Position numbers and translations under genes: made by a program
Shown here: positions 23,697-25,762 of the stretch, piece by piece
Layout: every line of letters begins with the position of its first letter
Numbering within the stretch: the stretch's first letter is position 1
NCBI GenBank assembly: GCA_002427465.1
Contig: DIRC01000045.1
Coordinates: 1 to 25,762 of the forward strand
Source of the DNA: Clostridiales bacterium UBA5446
Lineage (GTDB): Bacteria; Bacillota; Clostridia; Oscillospirales; Oscillospiraceae
Direction: 5' to 3'
Length of the DNA: 25,762 bases
Notes under the pieces: model-generated
What the model was told of the DNA's origin: nothing
The model's input: only the letters and a program-made list of their open reading frames with translations
The model's database searches: none

Positions 23697-24413
23697 ATGA
23701 AAGAGAAGATTGAACAGCTAAAAGAATGGATTGCGGAAAGCGATAATATTGTGTTCTTTGGCGGAGCCGGAGTCTCCACAGAAAGCGGGATACCGGATTT
23801 TCGCGGCGTGGACGGGCTTTATAAGCAAAAGTGGCAGTATCCGCCCGAGACGATATTGAGCCATAGCTTTTTTGAACGCAATCCCGAGGAATATTACAGA
23901 TTCCATCATGAGAAGCTGGCCATTGAAGGCGCAAAGCCGAATCAGGCGCACCTGCGCCTGGCCGAGCTTGAGCGCCAGGGAAAACTGAAAGCCGTGATCA
24001 CCCAGAATATCGACGGGCTGCATCAGGCGGCGGGAAGCCGGAATGTGCTGGAGCTTCACGGCACCCTGCTGCGCGCATACTGCGCCAGATGCCGCAAACC
24101 CTATCCGGCGGACAGCATCAATCAATGCGCAGGCGTGCCGCGCTGCGACTGCGGCGGTGTGATCAGGCCGGATATCGTGCTGTATGAGGAGCGGCTTGAC
24201 GACGATGTGATTGACAGGTCGGTCAGGGCGATTAGCGACGCGGATATGCTGATTGTCGGCGGCACGTCCCTGGGCGTATACCCGGCGGCGGGTCTGATCA
24301 ATTATTACCGGGGGCAAAAAATGGTTCTGATCAATATGACTCCGACGCCATTTGACAATACTGCCAACCTGGTTATCCACGCAAAAATCGGAGAGGTATT
24401 TTCGCAGGTATGA
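23697..24413 (+). CDS. NAD-dependent protein deacylase, sirtuin family
   Basis: 238 residues from ATG 23697. Sir2-type deacylase that uses NAD+ to remove acetyl (or other acyl) groups from lysine. Seen: FFGGAGVSTESGIPDFRG (residues 20-37, NAD binding), ITQNIDGLHQAAG, catalytic His121 in LELHGT, and the zinc knuckle CARC (129, 132) paired with CDC (150, 152), a CxC variant of the usual CxxC, with an extra Cys144. GGTSLGVYPAAGL and LINMTPTPFD complete the Rossmann fold. The class III Tyr/Arg pair is not evident, so plain deacetylation is more likely than desuccinylation. It lies between guaB and tagA with an ATGA overlap to tagA, an uncommon setting. Often called cobB. Confidence 0.93.
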   Translation: MKEKIEQLKEWIAESDNIVFFGGAGVSTESGIPDFRGVDGLYKQKWQYPPETILSHSFFERNPEEYYRFHHEKLAIEGAKPNQAHLRLAELERQGKLKAVITQNIDGLHQAAGSRNVLELHGTLLRAYCARCRKPYPADSINQCAGVPRCDCGGVIRPDIVLYEERLDDDVIDRSVRAISDADMLIVGGTSLGVYPAAGLINYYRGQKMVLINMTPTPFDNTANLVIHAKIGEVFSQV

Positions 24414-25147
24414 GGAGGGTCGATGTCCTTGACGTAGGGTTTGACGATCTGGGGATGGCCGGGGCCGTGGACTCCGCGATGACCCTGATCGAAGCCCGCG
24501 GCGGACGGTATGTGGTCACGCCCAACCCGGAGATCGTCATGCTGGCCAGACAGGATGAAAAGCTGCGCCGCGCGCTGGACGGGGCGGCGCTTGTACTGCC
24601 GGACGGAATCGGGATCATCAAAGGCGCGAAAATATTGGGGACGCCGATGAAAGGCAAGGTGCCGGGGATTGATTTCGCCTCGGGAGTCATGGCGCGCCTG
24701 GCCGCGGCCGGTGGGTCCGTGTTCCTTTTCGGGGCCAGGCCCGGAATTGCGGAAAAAGCCGCTGCGGAGATTCTGGCAAGGCATCCTGGGCTGCGTGTGG
24801 CGGGCACATGCGATGGATATTTCTCCGAAGACGGGCCGATTGTGGAGAAGATTAACGCCGCCGCCCCGGATTTTCTGCTGGTTTGCCTCGGCGCGCCCAA
24901 GCAGGAATTCTGGATGGAGAAATACGACGGCCGGCTTAAGGTCGGGCTGATGGCGGGACTGGGCGGAAGTCTGGACGTTTTTGCCGGGGAGGTTCAGCGC
25001 GCGCCGGAAGGCTGGCAGAAGCTGGGCCTGGAATGGCTGTACAGGCTCATCAGGGAGCCGAAGCGAATCGGGCGCATGATGAAGCTGCCCCGGTTTATTT
25101 TTGCGGCAATGGGAGAAAGAGGGAAAATCCATGGCGGAAAAGGGTAA
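24410..25147 (+). CDS. WecG/TagA/CpsF family glycosyltransferase (GT26)
   Basis: 245 residues from ATG 24410, which overlaps the sirtuin stop by four bases. TagA/TarA enzymes transfer N-acetylmannosamine from UDP-ManNAc onto lipid-linked GlcNAc at the cytoplasmic membrane face, the first committed step in wall teichoic acid linkage-unit synthesis. Seen: VTPNPEIVMLARQDEKL, the conserved LPDGIGI with Asp65, GKVPGIDF, VFLFGARPGIAEKAA, LLVCLGAPKQEFWM, and the C-terminal basic appendage APEGWQKLGLEWLYRLIREPKRIGRM used for membrane contact and active-site completion. No other teichoic acid genes are adjacent, so the polymer made is unknown. It overlaps the tmk start by 17 bases. Confidence 0.9.
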   Translation: MRRVDVLDVGFDDLGMAGAVDSAMTLIEARGGRYVVTPNPEIVMLARQDEKLRRALDGAALVLPDGIGIIKGAKILGTPMKGKVPGIDFASGVMARLAAAGGSVFLFGARPGIAEKAAAEILARHPGLRVAGTCDGYFSEDGPIVEKINAAAPDFLLVCLGAPKQEFWMEKYDGRLKVGLMAGLGGSLDVFAGEVQRAPEGWQKLGLEWLYRLIREPKRIGRMMKLPRFIFAAMGERGKIHGGKG

Positions 25148-25762
25148 ACTTATTGTGTTGGAAGGCATTGACGGCAGCGGAAAATCGGCCCAATACCGCC
25201 GTCTCTGCGCAAGATTGGACCAGGAGGGAATACCCTTTCGCAATATCGTTTTCCCCCGTTATGACCAGGATTCCTCAGCATTGATTCGTATGTATCTGAA
25301 TGGGGATTTCGGTGAGCATCCGTCGGACGTAAACGCCAACGCAGCCTCGATTTTCTATGCCGTGGACCGGTACGCCTCATATATGACCGACTGGGGAAGT
25401 GAATACAGAAACGGGCGGATGATCCTTTCGGATCGGTATACCACCTCCAACGCCGTGCATCAGGGGGCCAAGCTCCCCGATAGCGAGCTTCCGGCGTTTT
25501 TCGACTGGCTCTATGATCTGGAATATGTTAAGCTTGGCCTGCCGAGGCCGGATCTTGTCGTCTATCTGGATGTGGATGTGGAAACCTCTATGGCCCGCAT
25601 GCGCCGAAGGCAGGAAAAGACCAACACCAAGGCGGATATACATGAAAAGGATGTGCATTATCTGGAAGCCTGCCTTAGAGCGGGCAAACAGGCGGCGGCG
25701 CATTATGGCTGGGTGCATGTGGATTTCATGAAAAACGGCGTAATTCGGGAGCTGGATGAAAA
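25131..25762 (+). CDS. tmk: Thymidylate kinase, partial (3' end outside the window)
   Basis: Begins at ATG 25131 inside the last codons of tagA, with a GAAAGAGGG site upstream, and stays open for 210 codons to the window edge. Only a short C-terminus is missing from a family of about 205-230 residues. It phosphorylates dTMP to dTDP for DNA synthesis. Seen: P-loop EGIDGSGKSAQ (residues 11-21), FPRYDQDSSALI, the DRY motif in ILSDRYTTSNAVHQGAK, LVVYLDVDVETSM, and a basic lid MRRRQEKTNTKADIHE. The expanded VNANAASIFYAVDRYASY region resembles thymidylate kinases of Clostridia. Fourth gene of the guaB operon. Confidence 0.93.
   Translation, partial: MAEKGKLIVLEGIDGSGKSAQYRRLCARLDQEGIPFRNIVFPRYDQDSSALIRMYLNGDFGEHPSDVNANAASIFYAVDRYASYMTDWGSEYRNGRMILSDRYTTSNAVHQGAKLPDSELPAFFDWLYDLEYVKLGLPRPDLVVYLDVDVETSMARMRRRQEKTNTKADIHEKDVHYLEACLRAGKQAAAHYGWVHVDFMKNGVIRELDE

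Noticed and set aside
24110..24160. Loss of a zinc-binding Cys in the sirtuin (CxC instead of CxxC)
   Set aside because: Four Cys remain (129, 132, 150, 152), and to my knowledge the CxCGG spacing occurs in other clostridial sirtuins, so it is a variant rather than a defect.
24305..25243. Minus-strand open frame (312 codons) opposite sir2, tagA and tmk
   Set aside because: It spans three conserved genes on the other strand and has no domain similarity that I recognise.
1..25762. Mobile elements, CRISPR arrays, tRNA/rRNA genes, prophage or defence cassettes
   Set aside because: No transposase, integrase, regularly spaced repeats, RNA gene signatures or defence domains were seen; the genes are conserved housekeeping or transport functions with consistent base composition.

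Overview
The window is a GC-rich, gene-dense, ordinary chromosomal segment from a low-copy housekeeping region. It most likely comes from a Gram-positive anaerobe of class Clostridia, probably an Oscillospiraceae-like lineage. This rests on gene content: lipobox lipoproteins, an SLH-domain surface protein, Mini-RNase III, RqcH, a TagA-type glycosyltransferase, an FtsK/SpoIIIE translocase, a DUF5698/DUF2179 protein and TmcAL beside acetate kinase. The genus is inference. No mobile element, CRISPR array, rRNA or tRNA was seen.

Layout. (1) 1-2323: a leftward partial acetate kinase gene diverges from tmcAL, a tRNA-Met cytidine acetate ligase. (2) 2400-7487: a complete branched-chain-amino-acid-type ABC importer operon, livJ-livH-livM-livG-livF, with a strong promoter (TTGCAT-17-TATAAT) and a classical terminator. 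Three consecutive hairpins lie between the binding protein and the first permease. (3) 7553-9498: a stand-alone beta-propeller lipoprotein closed by a 16-bp perfect hairpin. (4) 9508-10035: a leftward DUF5698/DUF2179 membrane protein, divergent from prfA, with a visible promoter for each direction. (5) 10169-13825: prfA, an in-frame tsaC-coaE fusion and an M18 aminopeptidase, all with overlapping ends. (6) 13909-19502: uppP-ftsK-mrnC-rqcH, tightly coupled. (7) 19507-21961: two leftward single genes, an SLH/cadherin-like secreted protein and a sodium:alanine symporter. (8) 22124-25762: guaB-sir2-tagA-tmk, tightly packed, with tmk running off the window.

The genes serve translation quality and termination (TmcAL, RF1, TsaC, Mini-III, RqcH), cofactor and nucleotide supply (CoaE, GuaB, Tmk), envelope carrier-lipid and wall polymer chemistry (UppP, TagA), chromosome segregation (FtsK), and amino-acid uptake and peptide recycling (Liv, AGCS symporter, M18 peptidase).

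I did not find a convincing undescribed system. The most distinctive items are the TsaC-CoaE fusion, the hairpin cluster after livJ, a 14-nt translational-coupling junction used twice in succession (ftsK/mrnC and mrnC/rqcH), and a sirtuin embedded in the guaB-tagA-tmk operon.
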